A stretch of DNA of 64,000 nt, from positions 62,001 to 126,000 of the forward strand of contig UQJP01000001.1 in assembly GCA_900541415.1 (NCBI GenBank), read 5' to 3'. The DNA comes from an uncultured Odoribacter sp. (GTDB taxonomy: Bacteria; Bacteroidota; Bacteroidia; Bacteroidales; Marinifilaceae). The notes beneath the pieces were generated by a model. It made no database searches and was not told the origin of the DNA. It was given only the letters and a program-made list of their open reading frames with translations. Positions 45,945 to 55,188 of this stretch are shown one piece after another; positions within the stretch are counted from its first letter, which is position 1, and every line of letters starts with the position of its first letter. The position numbers were made by a program, and so were the translations under genes.

Positions 45945-46499
45945 TCATTGATTCGAAATAATATATATTAAAAATAGAAGATAATAATCTTTCAGCAGCA
46001 TCTTTAACTTTTTATAGGCGATTTTTTTCAGGCGATGCACTGTAAATTCCGTAATCCCTAACTCCGTAGCAATTTCATGATTCGTTTTCCCGTCTATGGC
46101 CAAATAAATAATTTTACGTCCCTGGGTAGGTAAAGAATCGACGGCGGCATAAAATATACGCATACTTTCACGTTCCAAAACCGTATTCTCGAAAAAAGCC
46201 TCCTTTTCCAACTGAGCAAGACTCTCCCCTTCCGGAATAAATTCCTTTTTATCCCGGATTATATTCAGGCAAGCATTCCTCACTGAAGTATACAGATAAG
46301 ATTTAACTTTTAAATCATTATCGAAATCAGTATGATGCTCCCAAAATTTTACGAATACTTCCTGCACGACATCTGCTGCCAAAGCATCATCTTTCAAGAA
46401 TCTGGCGGCAAACAAACATAATGTTTGATAGAATTCATCGAACAATTCTTTAAATGCCTGTTTATCACCAGACCTTAATCTTTGCACACGAACGCTCAT
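45945..46499 (-). CDS. ECF-type RNA polymerase sigma factor (sigma-70 family)
   Basis: 184 residues. Region 2 at about 12-75 includes AADVVQEVFVKFWEH; region 4 helix-turn-helix at about 118-165 includes LPTQGRKIIYLAIDGKTNHE and ITEFTVHRLKKIAYKKL. It fits the Bacteroidota ECF sigma factors that pair with FecR and an STN-type SusC. The C-terminus has an extra hydrophobic tail (YYLLFLIYIISN), which could associate with the membrane or the anti-sigma factor. It is expected to drive operon C (susC at 44474) and possibly other SusCD operons nearby. A well-spaced candidate housekeeping promoter lies at 46520-46552. Confidence 0.95.
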   Translation of the reverse strand: MSVRVQRLRSGDKQAFKELFDEFYQTLCLFAARFLKDDALAADVVQEVFVKFWEHHTDFDNDLKVKSYLYTSVRNACLNIIRDKKEFIPEGESLAQLEKEAFFENTVLERESMRIFYAAVDSLPTQGRKIIYLAIDGKTNHEIATELGITEFTVHRLKKIAYKKLKMLLKDYYLLFLIYIISNQ

Positions 46500-46519
46500 A
46501 TATTTTGCATAATCTCATG

Positions 46520-46552
46520 CAAAACTAACAAAATCTCCATAAAATGCAACAA
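46520..46552 (-). promoter_or_regulatory. Candidate promoter of the ECF sigma gene
   Basis: On the minus strand TTGTTG (46552-46547), a 19-base spacer and TAGTTTTG (46527-46520), an exact TAnnTTTG -7 box with a TTG -33 element at standard distance. The -7 box ends 20 bases before the ATG. Confidence 0.6.
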
Positions 46553-46667
46553 GAATGACTATTCATAAATAGTTATTTTTTCACACATACAAACCGGGCG
46601 TTAATATTTATGTTGAATATTTATGCTAAATTAACAGAATTACTGACTTACATATACATTATTTTCA

Positions 46668-46675
46668 TACTTTTG
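46668..46675 (+). promoter_or_regulatory. Candidate -7 box of the tetR/efflux promoter
   Basis: TACTTTTG matches TAnnTTTG exactly. It lies 9 bases before the inverted repeat at 46684-46711, so transcription would start at or in that repeat. The -33 region is not clear. Confidence 0.5.
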
Positions 46676-46683
46676 CGCTCCAA

Positions 46684-46711
46684 GGAAACGATTTACTTGT
46701 GAAACGTTTCC
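46684..46711 (+). promoter_or_regulatory. Candidate operator of the TetR-type repressor
   Basis: GGAAACG and CGTTTCC form an inverted repeat with a 14-base spacer, and within it GAAACGTTTC (46701-46710) is a perfect palindrome. The site lies between the -7 box and the ATG at 46738, where a repressor would block its own promoter. Confidence 0.5.
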
Positions 46712-46737
46712 ATAAATCAAACCTTTATTGTGTACAC

Positions 46738-47364
46738 ATGGAAAAAGAAAACAGTCAAGTAAAAGAAGATCTGATCGAAGGGATTTCCGATCTGTTCTTA
46801 AAATACGGCCTGCGCAGCACTTCTATGGAAGATATTTGCTCTCACCTGAAAATATCGAAGAAAACTTTATATCAATTTTTCGCCAATAAAGACGATGTAG
46901 TCGAACAGGTGATGCTCCACAGAAGGAACAACCAGCGGGTAAAAGAAGATATTGAAAAACTGTTGCAAAAAAACGCTCTCGAAGCCTTATTGTTAATCAG
47001 AGACCACGTTGTTTCCGATTACTCAAGCCGATTGCCGGCCAATATGTTCGACATTAAAAAATATCATCCCGAAGTATATGAGCGGATTCTTGAACTCGAC
47101 ACGGAATTTTCCTATGTCACGCTTAGAAAATTATTAAACAACGGCATCGAAAGCGGTTATTTCAGAAAAGACCTCCACTTAGATGTGCAAATATATTTAT
47201 TTACAAAACAAATGAGTTTTCTCGGAGAGCCTGAAATGATCAGTAGCATTCAATATCCGATGTCCATCATCATTTCAACGATTATGGACAATTTCATCAG
47301 AAGCATTTCCACTCCCGAAGGAATCAAAGAGTTAGAAAAAAGAGTTAAGAATGTAGAAAAATGA
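46738..47364 (+). CDS. TetR/AcrR-family transcriptional regulator
   Basis: 208 residues from the ATG at 46738. The N-terminal helix-turn-helix at about 10-60 is typical: YGLRSTSMEDICSHLKISKK then TLYQFFANKDDVV. The remaining all-helical part is the ligand-binding and dimer domain. A GTG start at 46699 is possible in frame, but it would lie in the candidate operator and add 13 residues outside the usual TetR start, so I prefer 46738. It leads the efflux genes on the same strand (tolC starts 124 bases later) and probably represses them until an efflux substrate binds. The family is sure; the effector is unknown. Confidence 0.93.
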   Translation: MEKENSQVKEDLIEGISDLFLKYGLRSTSMEDICSHLKISKKTLYQFFANKDDVVEQVMLHRRNNQRVKEDIEKLLQKNALEALLLIRDHVVSDYSSRLPANMFDIKKYHPEVYERILELDTEFSYVTLRKLLNNGIESGYFRKDLHLDVQIYLFTKQMSFLGEPEMISSIQYPMSIIISTIMDNFIRSISTPEGIKELEKRVKNVEK

Positions 47365-47488
47365 TAATAAAACAACCGAAAATCTTGAATAACAAATAGC
47401 TAATTAAGTTTTGGCATATAATTTGCAAAATCGTTATTTATTTCCAACGCGTAAAAAAACATAACTATAATTTATAATTTTAACACGA

Positions 47489-48769
47489 ATGAAAAGAGGA
47501 GTATTAGTCACATTCATCGCCATTCTCATGCCTTGGATGATTCAGGCACAAGAAACCCCGAACGGGCCGCAGAATCTGACGCTGGAGCAAGCTGTAAACT
47601 TTGCTGTTGAGCACAACAAAGAGCTGCAGGCATCTCAGATGAACATCGCCCTGAGAAATAAAATGGTACAGGAGGCTATATCACAAGGTTTGCCGCAAAT
47701 CAACGGCTCTTTGGATTATACCACCAACTTCAACCATGAAATCGAATCCTTCAAATCTAAACTGCCGGATCAATCAACCGTGGGAGTTTCTATCTCACAG
47801 TTGCTCTTCAGCGGACAATGGATTTTAGGTATCCAGACCAGCAAGATCGCCAAAACGATTGCAGCACAACAGGTGACCCTGACGGAACTGGACATTAAAG
47901 AAACGGTATATAATTCATATTATACGATATTGATCAGCGAACGCCTCATGGACATTGTCAAAAAGAATTTGGAAAACATGAGCGAAATCCAAACTCATAC
48001 GGAAAATATGTATAAAGCCGGAACGGCGGAAATAACCGATGTCGATCAAATCCGCATCACCGTGGGACAATTAAAGAATTCATTGCTGTCGATGCAACGC
48101 ACCGTCGATGTAAACTACAATTTATTGCGCTTGCAATTAGGATTACAGGCTGGAACGCCCATCACACTGACGGACATGCTGGAAAGCTTTTTGCAGGAAG
48201 ATGGCTTCCACAAACTGGCAGCACAGGCATTCGATATTAACGAAAACTCTCAGTACCAATTGATGCAGACACAGGAAGAACTGCAAAAGAAAATGGTAGG
48301 TTTGAAGAAATGGGCTTATGCTCCGACCATCAGCGCCACCTATTCTTATAGCTACCAGATCAAATCAGGTTTGTTCTCGGCCCCACACACGGCAGGAGTA
48401 ACCATGAGTATCCCGTTATTCTCCGGTTTACAGCGCAAAGCCCAGCTCGATCAGGAAAAGATCACTCTGGATCAAACCGTCCTGAACAAAAGCCTGCTGG
48501 AAGACCAGTTGAATTTGCAGGAAGAGCAATACAAATTTGCCCTGAAAAATGCCTTGGAAGACTATAACCTGCAAAGAGAAAACATTACCGTAGCCAAAAA
48601 AGTACTGGAAAACTACCGGAATAAATACAACGCAGGTGCCGTATCGAGCCTTGATCTGACACAGGCCAACAACAACTACTTACAGGCTGAAAACAATTAC
48701 ACCTCGGCTTGTCTGACACTGTTACAGGCCCAGACTCAATTGGATAAACTTTATAATCAATTAAAATAA
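47489..48769 (+). CDS. TolC-family outer-membrane efflux channel
   Basis: 426 residues. The signal peptide is cleaved after about residue 20 (MIQAQ). Two outer-membrane-efflux repeats follow: the first from NLTLEQAVNFAVEHNKELQA, the second from the middle (QLMQTQEELQKKMVGLKKWA, then MSIPLFSGLQRKAQLDQEK). The long helices are the periplasmic coiled coils of the channel, and the C-terminus LLQAQTQLDKLYNQLK is typical. It is the outer-membrane exit duct of the tripartite pump with the adaptor at 48829 and the RND pump at 49969. The upstream 124 bases may hold an extra promoter, but no perfect TAnnTTTG was seen. Confidence 0.95.
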   Translation: MKRGVLVTFIAILMPWMIQAQETPNGPQNLTLEQAVNFAVEHNKELQASQMNIALRNKMVQEAISQGLPQINGSLDYTTNFNHEIESFKSKLPDQSTVGVSISQLLFSGQWILGIQTSKIAKTIAAQQVTLTELDIKETVYNSYYTILISERLMDIVKKNLENMSEIQTHTENMYKAGTAEITDVDQIRITVGQLKNSLLSMQRTVDVNYNLLRLQLGLQAGTPITLTDMLESFLQEDGFHKLAAQAFDINENSQYQLMQTQEELQKKMVGLKKWAYAPTISATYSYSYQIKSGLFSAPHTAGVTMSIPLFSGLQRKAQLDQEKITLDQTVLNKSLLEDQLNLQEEQYKFALKNALEDYNLQRENITVAKKVLENYRNKYNAGAVSSLDLTQANNNYLQAENNYTSACLTLLQAQTQLDKLYNQLK

Positions 48770-48828
48770 AAACGGAAGGGAGAAGACGATTCCCGACTTT
48801 GAATGAAAAACTATTAAAACCAAATAAA

Positions 48829-49866
48829 ATGATAAAGAACGTAATTTTATCTACACTCACGATCGCAGTTCTCGCCGGATGCTCAGGGAAACAAGCTTCT
48901 GAAAAAGATACAGACGCAGTTGAGCCTATCCCGGTGAAAGTACAAAAACTGGAGAAGCAGGACATCGCTCGTACACTGGACTATACAGCCAACCTGCAAG
49001 CCGACGAACAGGTTTATTACGCCCCGGCATCTACCGGACGGATCGAAAAAATCTATGTCGAAGTAGGCGATCGGATTAAAAAAGGACAATTATTGGTAAC
49101 GATGGATCAAACCCAGCTTCATCAGGCCGAAGTACAATTAAAGAATCTGGAAGCAGAATATAATCGGGCCAAAATGTTGAACGAAACGCAAAGTATCAGC
49201 AAACAGGCCTATGATGCTGCCATCACCCAATATGAAGTGGCTAAATCAAATGTGGATTTCCTGAAAGAAAACACGAAGATGCTGGCTCCTTTCGACGGAA
49301 TTGTTACCGGAAAATATTTTGAAAACGGAGAACTTTACACCGGAGCCGCTTTCGGTGGGGCTTCAAAACCGTCAATCATAGCTATCGAGAAAATCAATCC
49401 TTTGAAAGCCTATGTGAATCTTTCAGAGCAGTATTTCCTCGCTGTGAAAAAAGGAACTAAAGTGGAATTAAGAAGCAATCTTTATCCTGACCGTGTTTTC
49501 GAAGGAACTGTGAATATCGTTTACCCGACCATCGATCCGGCTTCCAGGACATTTACCGTGGAAATCAAAATCCCGAACCAAGACGAAGCTTTACGCCCGG
49601 GTATGTACGGAACGATCAATTTCTTCATCGGTAGCACCGAAACTGTGGTTGCACCCGCCATCGCTGTATTGAAATTGCAAGGTGCTAACGACCGTTATGT
49701 ATTCCTGAACAAAGACGGAGTGGCTAAACGTATAGATGTCACTTTAGGCAAGCGTTTCGAAGACAAAGTAGAACTGATCAGTAACGACATCAAAGAAGGG
49801 GATGAACTGATCGTTGTGGGACAAGGTCGCGTGGTTGACGGATCTCCTTTAACTATTATGAAATAA
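48829..49866 (+). CDS. RND efflux periplasmic adaptor (membrane fusion) lipoprotein
   Basis: 345 residues from the ATG at 48829. The lipoprotein signal ends LAGC (Cys18), which fixes this start over an in-frame TTG ten codons earlier. Barrel-sandwich (lipoyl-like) halves: YAPASTGRIEKIYVEVGDRI and LAPFDGIVTGKYFENGELY, joined by a short helical hairpin (LKNLEAEYNRAKMLNETQ). Beta-barrel and membrane-proximal domains follow (PTIDPASRTFTVEIKIPNQD, EGDELIVVGQGRVVDGSPL). It links the RND pump to the TolC channel. Gap to tolC 59 bases, to the pump 102. Confidence 0.95.
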   Translation: MIKNVILSTLTIAVLAGCSGKQASEKDTDAVEPIPVKVQKLEKQDIARTLDYTANLQADEQVYYAPASTGRIEKIYVEVGDRIKKGQLLVTMDQTQLHQAEVQLKNLEAEYNRAKMLNETQSISKQAYDAAITQYEVAKSNVDFLKENTKMLAPFDGIVTGKYFENGELYTGAAFGGASKPSIIAIEKINPLKAYVNLSEQYFLAVKKGTKVELRSNLYPDRVFEGTVNIVYPTIDPASRTFTVEIKIPNQDEALRPGMYGTINFFIGSTETVVAPAIAVLKLQGANDRYVFLNKDGVAKRIDVTLGKRFEDKVELISNDIKEGDELIVVGQGRVVDGSPLTIMK

Positions 49867-49968
49867 ATGTTCTTAATCGCCGCCTGCCGTATCCGGACAA
49901 CCGATACAGGGAGCCGAAACCCCGGCAGCCGGTGAATTAACACATGCTAAATTTGAAAATTAAGAAAT

Positions 49969-52900
49969 ATGAGTATTTACAATACAGCGGTAAATAAACC
50001 CATTTCCACCTTGATGGTCTTTGTTGCTATCATCGTGCTGGGTGTTGCCTCTTATATACAGTTGCCGGTAGACCAGTATCCCAAGATGGACCCGCCCTAC
50101 CTGACCGTAATGGCAACTTATCCGGGTGCCAATGCTTCGGATATTGAGGAAAATGTGACTAAAATCCTGGAAGACCAGTTGAACTCGGTAGATAACCTGA
50201 AAGAGCTGACTTCAACCTCTTACGATAACCTGGCGGTTGTTTCTCTGGAATTCGAATGGGAAGCCAATTTGGACGAGGCATCTAACGACGTGCGTGACGC
50301 AGTGGATAAAGCCATGCAAAACTTGCCGGATGACATTGACCGCCCGACGATCATGCGTTTCAACACTTCCATGATGCCTATTCTGATCTATGCGATTACG
50401 GCTGAACAATCTTATCCGGGTATCGATAAAATTCTGGACGATAAATTGATCACCCGGCTAAACCGGGTGGACGGAGTTGCTTCGGTGATTGTTTCGGGAG
50501 CCCCCGAACGTGTGGTATACGTAGACCTCGATCCGAACAAACTGGATGCTTATAACCTGACTCTGGAACAAATCGGTAATAAAATTCTGGCAGAGAATAA
50601 AGACATTTCTTCCGGTAGCGTGAAAATGGGGCAAATGGACTACACTTTGCGCGTGGAAGGAGAATTTGAAGAAAGTGACCAGATCAAAAACCTCGTATTA
50701 GGTACTCAGAACAACAAAACCATCTATATGCACGATGTGGCTGTTGTCCGGGATACCATCAAAGATATTACCCTCGAACAAACCATTAACCGGGGTAACG
50801 GAGGTGTATTGCTGATTACCAAACAGACCGATGCAAACGCCGTGGCTGTGGCCAAAGAAGCTAAAAAGCAACTGGAACTGTCGATGAAAGAATTGCCTTC
50901 GGATATTAAATTCCAGATTATTTCCGATAACTCGGACTTCATCGTGAAATCCATCAACAACCTACAGGAATCTTTGATGTATGCGTTGATTTTCGTGGTG
51001 TTGGTTGTATTCCTGTTTTTAGGACGTTGGCGGGCAACATTTATCATCGCCCTGACCATCCCGATTTCTTTGATCGTGGCCTTTATCTACCTGTTTGCAA
51101 CCGGGGAATCCCTGAACGTTATCTCCCTGTCGTCGCTTTCCATTGCGATCGGTATGGTGGTGGACGACGCTATCGTGGTACTGGAAAACATCACGAAGCA
51201 CATCGACCGGGGTAGCCGTCCGCGTGAAGCCGCCAAATATGGAACAAACGAAGTGTGGTTATCGGTAATCGTAACAACTTTGGTAACCGTAGCCGTATTC
51301 TTCCCCCTGACTTTGGTAACAGGTATGACCGGAATCTTATTCAAACAGTTGGGATGGATCGTTTGTATCACCGTTTGTACTTCTACGGTAACGGCTATTT
51401 CTTTGACCCCGATGCTTTGCTCGCAGTTGATGAAAATACAGGAAAAAACAAATTCCAGTAAATTCAGCTTCTATAACTTTGTGTCCAAACAATTGGATCA
51501 TCTGGACAGTGCCTACGAAAAATTAATCCGCTGGGTACTGCGTCATAAAACATTCGTTATTTCGTTTATGTTCGCCCTTTGTTTGGGATCGTGCAGCCTG
51601 ATGAAATACATCAAGACCGACTTTATGCCGCAGAACGACCAGAGTTCGATGACCGTATATGCTAAAATGCAATCCGGACAACGTGTGGAGGTGACCAAAG
51701 AAGTGGCTTTACAGATCGATTCTATCATTCGCGCCGAAGTTCCGGAAATCACCATCATCAACCTTTCTTACGGTAGCGAGGAAGAAGCTTCGTTTGCATC
51801 TATGATGAGCAGCACCGGTAACAACATCCTGAACATGCGTCTGCGTACCTTAGACCTGAAAGACCGTGACCGGAGCATCTTCGTGATTGCAGACCAGATT
51901 CGTGGTATCCTGAAACGTTTCCCGGACATCCTGCAATACACGGTGAGCACATCCAGCAGTGGAGGTTCTATGGGAGGTAACTCCGTAGATATTGAAATCA
52001 TCGGACACGACTTCAACACCACCACCCGCCTGGCACAAGACATTGCCGTAAAAGCCCGTCAGATTCCCGGTGCCGAGGATATAAAAATCAGCCGTGACGA
52101 CGACAAATCCGAATTGCAGATCATTCTCGACCAGGATAAGCTCGCCCAGCACGGCCTGACAACTACGGAAGTCGGTTCATACGTGCGTAACCGAATCTAC
52201 GGTTTCCGGAACAGTAAATTCAAGGAAGACGGAGAAGAATACGATATTATCGTCCGTTTGGATGAAAAATACCGTTCTTCATTGACCGAGATCGAAAACA
52301 TCATTGTCACCGATGCCTACGGGGCAAAAGTACGGTTGAAAGAATTAGGTGAAATCAAAGAATATTTCTCTCCACCTAACATCGAACGTAAGAGCAAGCA
52401 ACGTATCCTGAAAGTTTCTATTACCCCGGCGGCAGGCGTTGCCCTGGGAGATATTGCCGGAGCTTCACAGCAAATCATCGACAATCTGGAAGACATTCCG
52501 CAAGATGTCAGCTTATATATCGGTGGTAACTATGAAGACCAGCAGGAATCGTTCCAGTCGTTGTTTATGTTATTGCTCCTGTCGTTAATGTTGGTCTACA
52601 TCGTGATGGCAGCTCAGTTCGAATCATTCAAGATGCCGTTTATCATCATGTTGGCCATTCCGTTCGCCTTCACGGGTGTAATTCTGGCCTTACTGCTTAC
52701 CAACACCACATTAAGTATTGTGGCCGCATTGGGTGCAATCATGCTGGTGGGTATCGTGACCAAAAACGGTATTGTGTTGATCGACTTTATCAACCTGATG
52801 CGTGAACGTGGCATCCGGCTGTATGACGCTATCGCTTTAGCTTGCCGTTCCCGTTTACGGCCGGTATTGATGACCTCTTTGACAACGATTTTGGGTATGG

Positions 52901-53133
52901 TGCCTATGGCGCTCAGCGTAGGTGAAGGTTCTGAAACCTGGCGGCCGATGGGTATTGCCGTAATCGGCGGTATGGTGTTCTCCACCATCATCACCATGAT
53001 TATCGTCCCTGCCGTATATGCAGCGATGGATAAGAGCGGTAGCCGCGACAAGAAAAAGGCTCTCAGCAAACAGTTCAAATTCATGAACGACTTTGATCCT
53101 GTTCGGGACCTACCTAAAAAATCAGAAGAATAA
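49969..53133 (+). CDS. RND-family inner-membrane efflux transporter (AcrB/HAE1 type)
   Basis: 1054 residues, normal for the family. The first membrane helix is near 12-30, then two large periplasmic loops (about 35-335 and 555-865) and two groups of membrane helices. The proton-relay pair Asp399-Asp400 stands in TM4 (GMVVDDAIVVLENI). The second half mirrors the first (GIVTKNGIVLIDFINLMRER). PYPGANASDIEEN-like sequence near residue 51 and RPVLMTSLTTILGMVPMALS near 950 are further family marks. Drug, bile-salt or lipid efflux is likely; the exact substrate cannot be read from sequence. Central gene of the operon 46738-53501. Confidence 0.96.
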   Translation: MSIYNTAVNKPISTLMVFVAIIVLGVASYIQLPVDQYPKMDPPYLTVMATYPGANASDIEENVTKILEDQLNSVDNLKELTSTSYDNLAVVSLEFEWEANLDEASNDVRDAVDKAMQNLPDDIDRPTIMRFNTSMMPILIYAITAEQSYPGIDKILDDKLITRLNRVDGVASVIVSGAPERVVYVDLDPNKLDAYNLTLEQIGNKILAENKDISSGSVKMGQMDYTLRVEGEFEESDQIKNLVLGTQNNKTIYMHDVAVVRDTIKDITLEQTINRGNGGVLLITKQTDANAVAVAKEAKKQLELSMKELPSDIKFQIISDNSDFIVKSINNLQESLMYALIFVVLVVFLFLGRWRATFIIALTIPISLIVAFIYLFATGESLNVISLSSLSIAIGMVVDDAIVVLENITKHIDRGSRPREAAKYGTNEVWLSVIVTTLVTVAVFFPLTLVTGMTGILFKQLGWIVCITVCTSTVTAISLTPMLCSQLMKIQEKTNSSKFSFYNFVSKQLDHLDSAYEKLIRWVLRHKTFVISFMFALCLGSCSLMKYIKTDFMPQNDQSSMTVYAKMQSGQRVEVTKEVALQIDSIIRAEVPEITIINLSYGSEEEASFASMMSSTGNNILNMRLRTLDLKDRDRSIFVIADQIRGILKRFPDILQYTVSTSSSGGSMGGNSVDIEIIGHDFNTTTRLAQDIAVKARQIPGAEDIKISRDDDKSELQIILDQDKLAQHGLTTTEVGSYVRNRIYGFRNSKFKEDGEEYDIIVRLDEKYRSSLTEIENIIVTDAYGAKVRLKELGEIKEYFSPPNIERKSKQRILKVSITPAAGVALGDIAGASQQIIDNLEDIPQDVSLYIGGNYEDQQESFQSLFMLLLLSLMLVYIVMAAQFESFKMPFIIMLAIPFAFTGVILALLLTNTTLSIVAALGAIMLVGIVTKNGIVLIDFINLMRERGIRLYDAIALACRSRLRPVLMTSLTTILGMVPMALSVGEGSETWRPMGIAVIGGMVFSTIITMIIVPAVYAAMDKSGSRDKKKALSKQFKFMNDFDPVRDLPKKSEE

Positions 53134-53207
53134 AATAAGGTATGGATATATGGGTATGATTCAATGACCCATATATTCATATATTACAAACAAGCAGACT
53201 GAAAACA

Positions 53208-53501
53208 ATGAAAGCAGTATTTATCACCTATAACCAAGCATTGACGGAACGTGTAGCCTATATCCTCGACCAATTACAGATCAGAGGATTCACACAATGG
53301 CCGATCGTCAATGGAGCCGGAACAAACACCGGAGAACCCCGTATGGGTTCGCACACCTGGCCGGAAATGAACTCCGCCACCCTCACCATTGTCGATGAAG
53401 CAATGGTTCCCCTCCTTCTGAAATATGTTGGAAAACTGGATGAAGTGAACAAAGAAAACGGTATCCGGGCATTTGTCTGGGATATAACCGATATGTATTA
53501 A
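53208..53501 (+). CDS. PG0541-type, P-II-like small protein associated with the RND pump
   Basis: 97 residues, no signal peptide. The start MKAVFITYNQALTERVAYIL and the Gly-rich stretch NGAGTNTGEPRMGSHTWPE resemble the P-II/NIL-like small proteins found at the end of RND operons in Bacteroidota (PG0541 family, transporter-associated). A ferredoxin-like fold that senses a small ligand or metal is expected. It lies 74 bases after the pump gene and just before a strong terminator, so it is the last gene of the efflux operon. Family is recalled from sequence style, not from a search. Confidence 0.75.
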   Translation: MKAVFITYNQALTERVAYILDQLQIRGFTQWPIVNGAGTNTGEPRMGSHTWPEMNSATLTIVDEAMVPLLLKYVGKLDEVNKENGIRAFVWDITDMY

Positions 53502-53518
53502 AAACTATCGAAAAGTTG

Positions 53519-53547
53519 AAAAGCGGGGATGTTCCCCGCTTTTTTTA
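53519..53547 (+). terminator. Rho-independent terminator of the efflux operon
   Basis: AAGCGGGGA/A pairs with TTCCCCGCTT (53521-53541) with a very small loop and is followed by a run of T. It lies 18 bases after the last stop codon. Confidence 0.92.
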
Positions 53548-53697
53548 TACCTTACCCTACAAAGGATACGCTCCCACATACATCGCCAGCATCCCCGGAT
53601 TGAATCCGTTCCGGTCACACGGCAAAACCAAACACAAAATCATTGCAAGCAAAGTCCTGCATAAGCTGTTGAACAACCGCGCATAAGTTCCCGGACA

Positions 53698-54861
53698 CTA
53701 CATCAACGGGATAATGCCTTCTTCGAACACGGTCAGCTTTTCCACCCCGCTATCCGTCACCAACAACGTATTCTCTATCCCTACCGCTCCCGTCCCGGCA
53801 ATAACGAACTTAGGCTCTAAAGCAAATACCATTCCGGGTTCCAACACCTCCTGTGAACGGGGTGTCAACACAGGCAACTCATTGATTTGAAGCCCCACGC
53901 CATGCCCGATAAATTTTGCCTGCTGGTGAGTTCCCATAAAACAATCGCTTAACCCGGCTTTTTCCGCTATTGCCGATGCTTCCCGGTAAAGATCGGCGCA
54001 GGCGGCTCCCGGTTTGGCAATTTCCCCGATCCGTTCGTGAATATCCAGCGACACCCGGTGTGCCCGGCAGGCTTCGTCGGCCAGCTTACCCACAGAAAAC
54101 ACCCTGGTCATATCAGTCATATAAGGCGTATAATTCCCCGCCATGTCCACCATCACTGCCATCCCCTCTTTTAATTCCATTCCACAAGCGCCCAACGGGT
54201 AGAAGGGATGCTCCCCCTGCCCACCCAATGCAAAATCGAAAGGAGAAGGCACTCCCGCATTTTCCCCGGCAAGCAGGCTTCCCATAAATACATCCATATT
54301 AGCCCCGTAAGCCCGGAAAAGCCCCAGCGATCCCATTTCGCGCATACGGTACTCGATCTTATATTGTAACTCCAGATCGGTCATTCCGGGATAAAAACAG
54401 TCCCGAATCCCCTCATAAACTTCCGCATGCCGCCGGGCCGAAATCCGGAACTGTTCTATTTCTTCGGCAGTTTTCACCTTCCGGACATTTCTCATCAACT
54501 TTCCGGCATCACCCAAACGAGCCGGACAAAAAATCTTTTCCAACCGGACGCTTTCATTATAGCTTAGCACATCCGTTTCCAGCCACAAATATTCCGGCAA
54601 TTCAATTCCGGCATCCGATAAAATTCCGGTAATATCTTCCGGTTTGCGAATGTAAAACACGTTTTCCCCTGAAAATCCGGCAGGCCGTTTCACAAAAAAA
54701 TAAGGTTTCCCCTCCGCCGGAATGTAAAAATAGCCGTTATAAATTTGCTTTGTCAGGTAATACAAATTCACATCCACACACAGCAAACAAGCGTCTGCCC
54801 CCGACAACCCCATTTGTTGTTGAATTTTTTCCAGTTTCTGTTTACAATAAGTGATTTCCAT
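53698..54861 (-). CDS. M24-family metallopeptidase (Xaa-Pro aminopeptidase-like)
   Basis: 387 residues, no signal peptide, so cytoplasmic. The N-terminal creatinase-like domain spans about 1-125 and the pita-bread catalytic domain about 130-387. All five metal ligands can be placed: Asp239 (MVDMAGNY), Asp250 (MTDMTRVFS), His320 (GHGVGLQINELP), Glu349 (ALEPKF) and Glu363 (GIENTLLV). It should remove N-terminal residues next to proline from peptides; creatinase-type or inactive homologues also exist in this family. Single gene, convergent with the efflux operon, with a candidate promoter at 54902-54930. Confidence 0.9.
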   Translation of the reverse strand: MEITYCKQKLEKIQQQMGLSGADACLLCVDVNLYYLTKQIYNGYFYIPAEGKPYFFVKRPAGFSGENVFYIRKPEDITGILSDAGIELPEYLWLETDVLSYNESVRLEKIFCPARLGDAGKLMRNVRKVKTAEEIEQFRISARRHAEVYEGIRDCFYPGMTDLELQYKIEYRMREMGSLGLFRAYGANMDVFMGSLLAGENAGVPSPFDFALGGQGEHPFYPLGACGMELKEGMAVMVDMAGNYTPYMTDMTRVFSVGKLADEACRAHRVSLDIHERIGEIAKPGAACADLYREASAIAEKAGLSDCFMGTHQQAKFIGHGVGLQINELPVLTPRSQEVLEPGMVFALEPKFVIAGTGAVGIENTLLVTDSGVEKLTVFEEGIIPLM

Positions 54862-54901
54862 GCTTTTCTTTCGGGTTTATTACTGATTTCTACAATAGAA
54901 A

Positions 54902-54930
54902 CAAAAATAATAAAGATTTGTCCGGGACAA
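54902..54930 (-). promoter_or_regulatory. Candidate promoter of the M24 peptidase gene
   Basis: On the minus strand TTG (54930-54928), an 18-base spacer and TATTTTTG (54909-54902), an exact TAnnTTTG box, 40 bases before the ATG. Confidence 0.5.
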
Positions 54931-55050
54931 TAGTTATATATTTGTTAAAAAAACCAGCACCACCTTAAATATCTTTATAATCCACTCAACATAATATATT
55001 GAAGTTCAAACGTATACATATTTTGTTTTACAAATTTCCATTAATATATG

Positions 55051-55079
55051 TTGTTTTAATTAAAAATAGCTTATTTTTG
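55051..55079 (+). promoter_or_regulatory. Candidate promoter of the 957-residue lipoprotein operon
   Basis: TTG at 55051-55053, 18-base spacer, TATTTTTG at 55072-55079 (exact TAnnTTTG). It implies a leader of roughly 100 bases before the ATG at 55189. The rest of the 327-base gap 54862-55188 is AT-rich and shows nothing else. Confidence 0.5.
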
Positions 55080-55188
55080 CTCCAAGATAGAATAGGTTTA
55101 AAAAAGGTTTGTATCAATGTGCATAAAACACAACCAATCAAACCCATAACTTTCCTGTTTAGGCGTGTAATCATTTTTAAAAAACAAC

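Noticed and set aside
46699..46737. GTG start giving TetR 13 extra residues
   Set aside because: It would place the start codon in the candidate operator and adds residues outside the normal TetR N-terminus.
53548..53697. Possible gene remnant between the efflux terminator and the M24 peptidase
   Set aside because: No frame of useful length and no recognisable protein motif.
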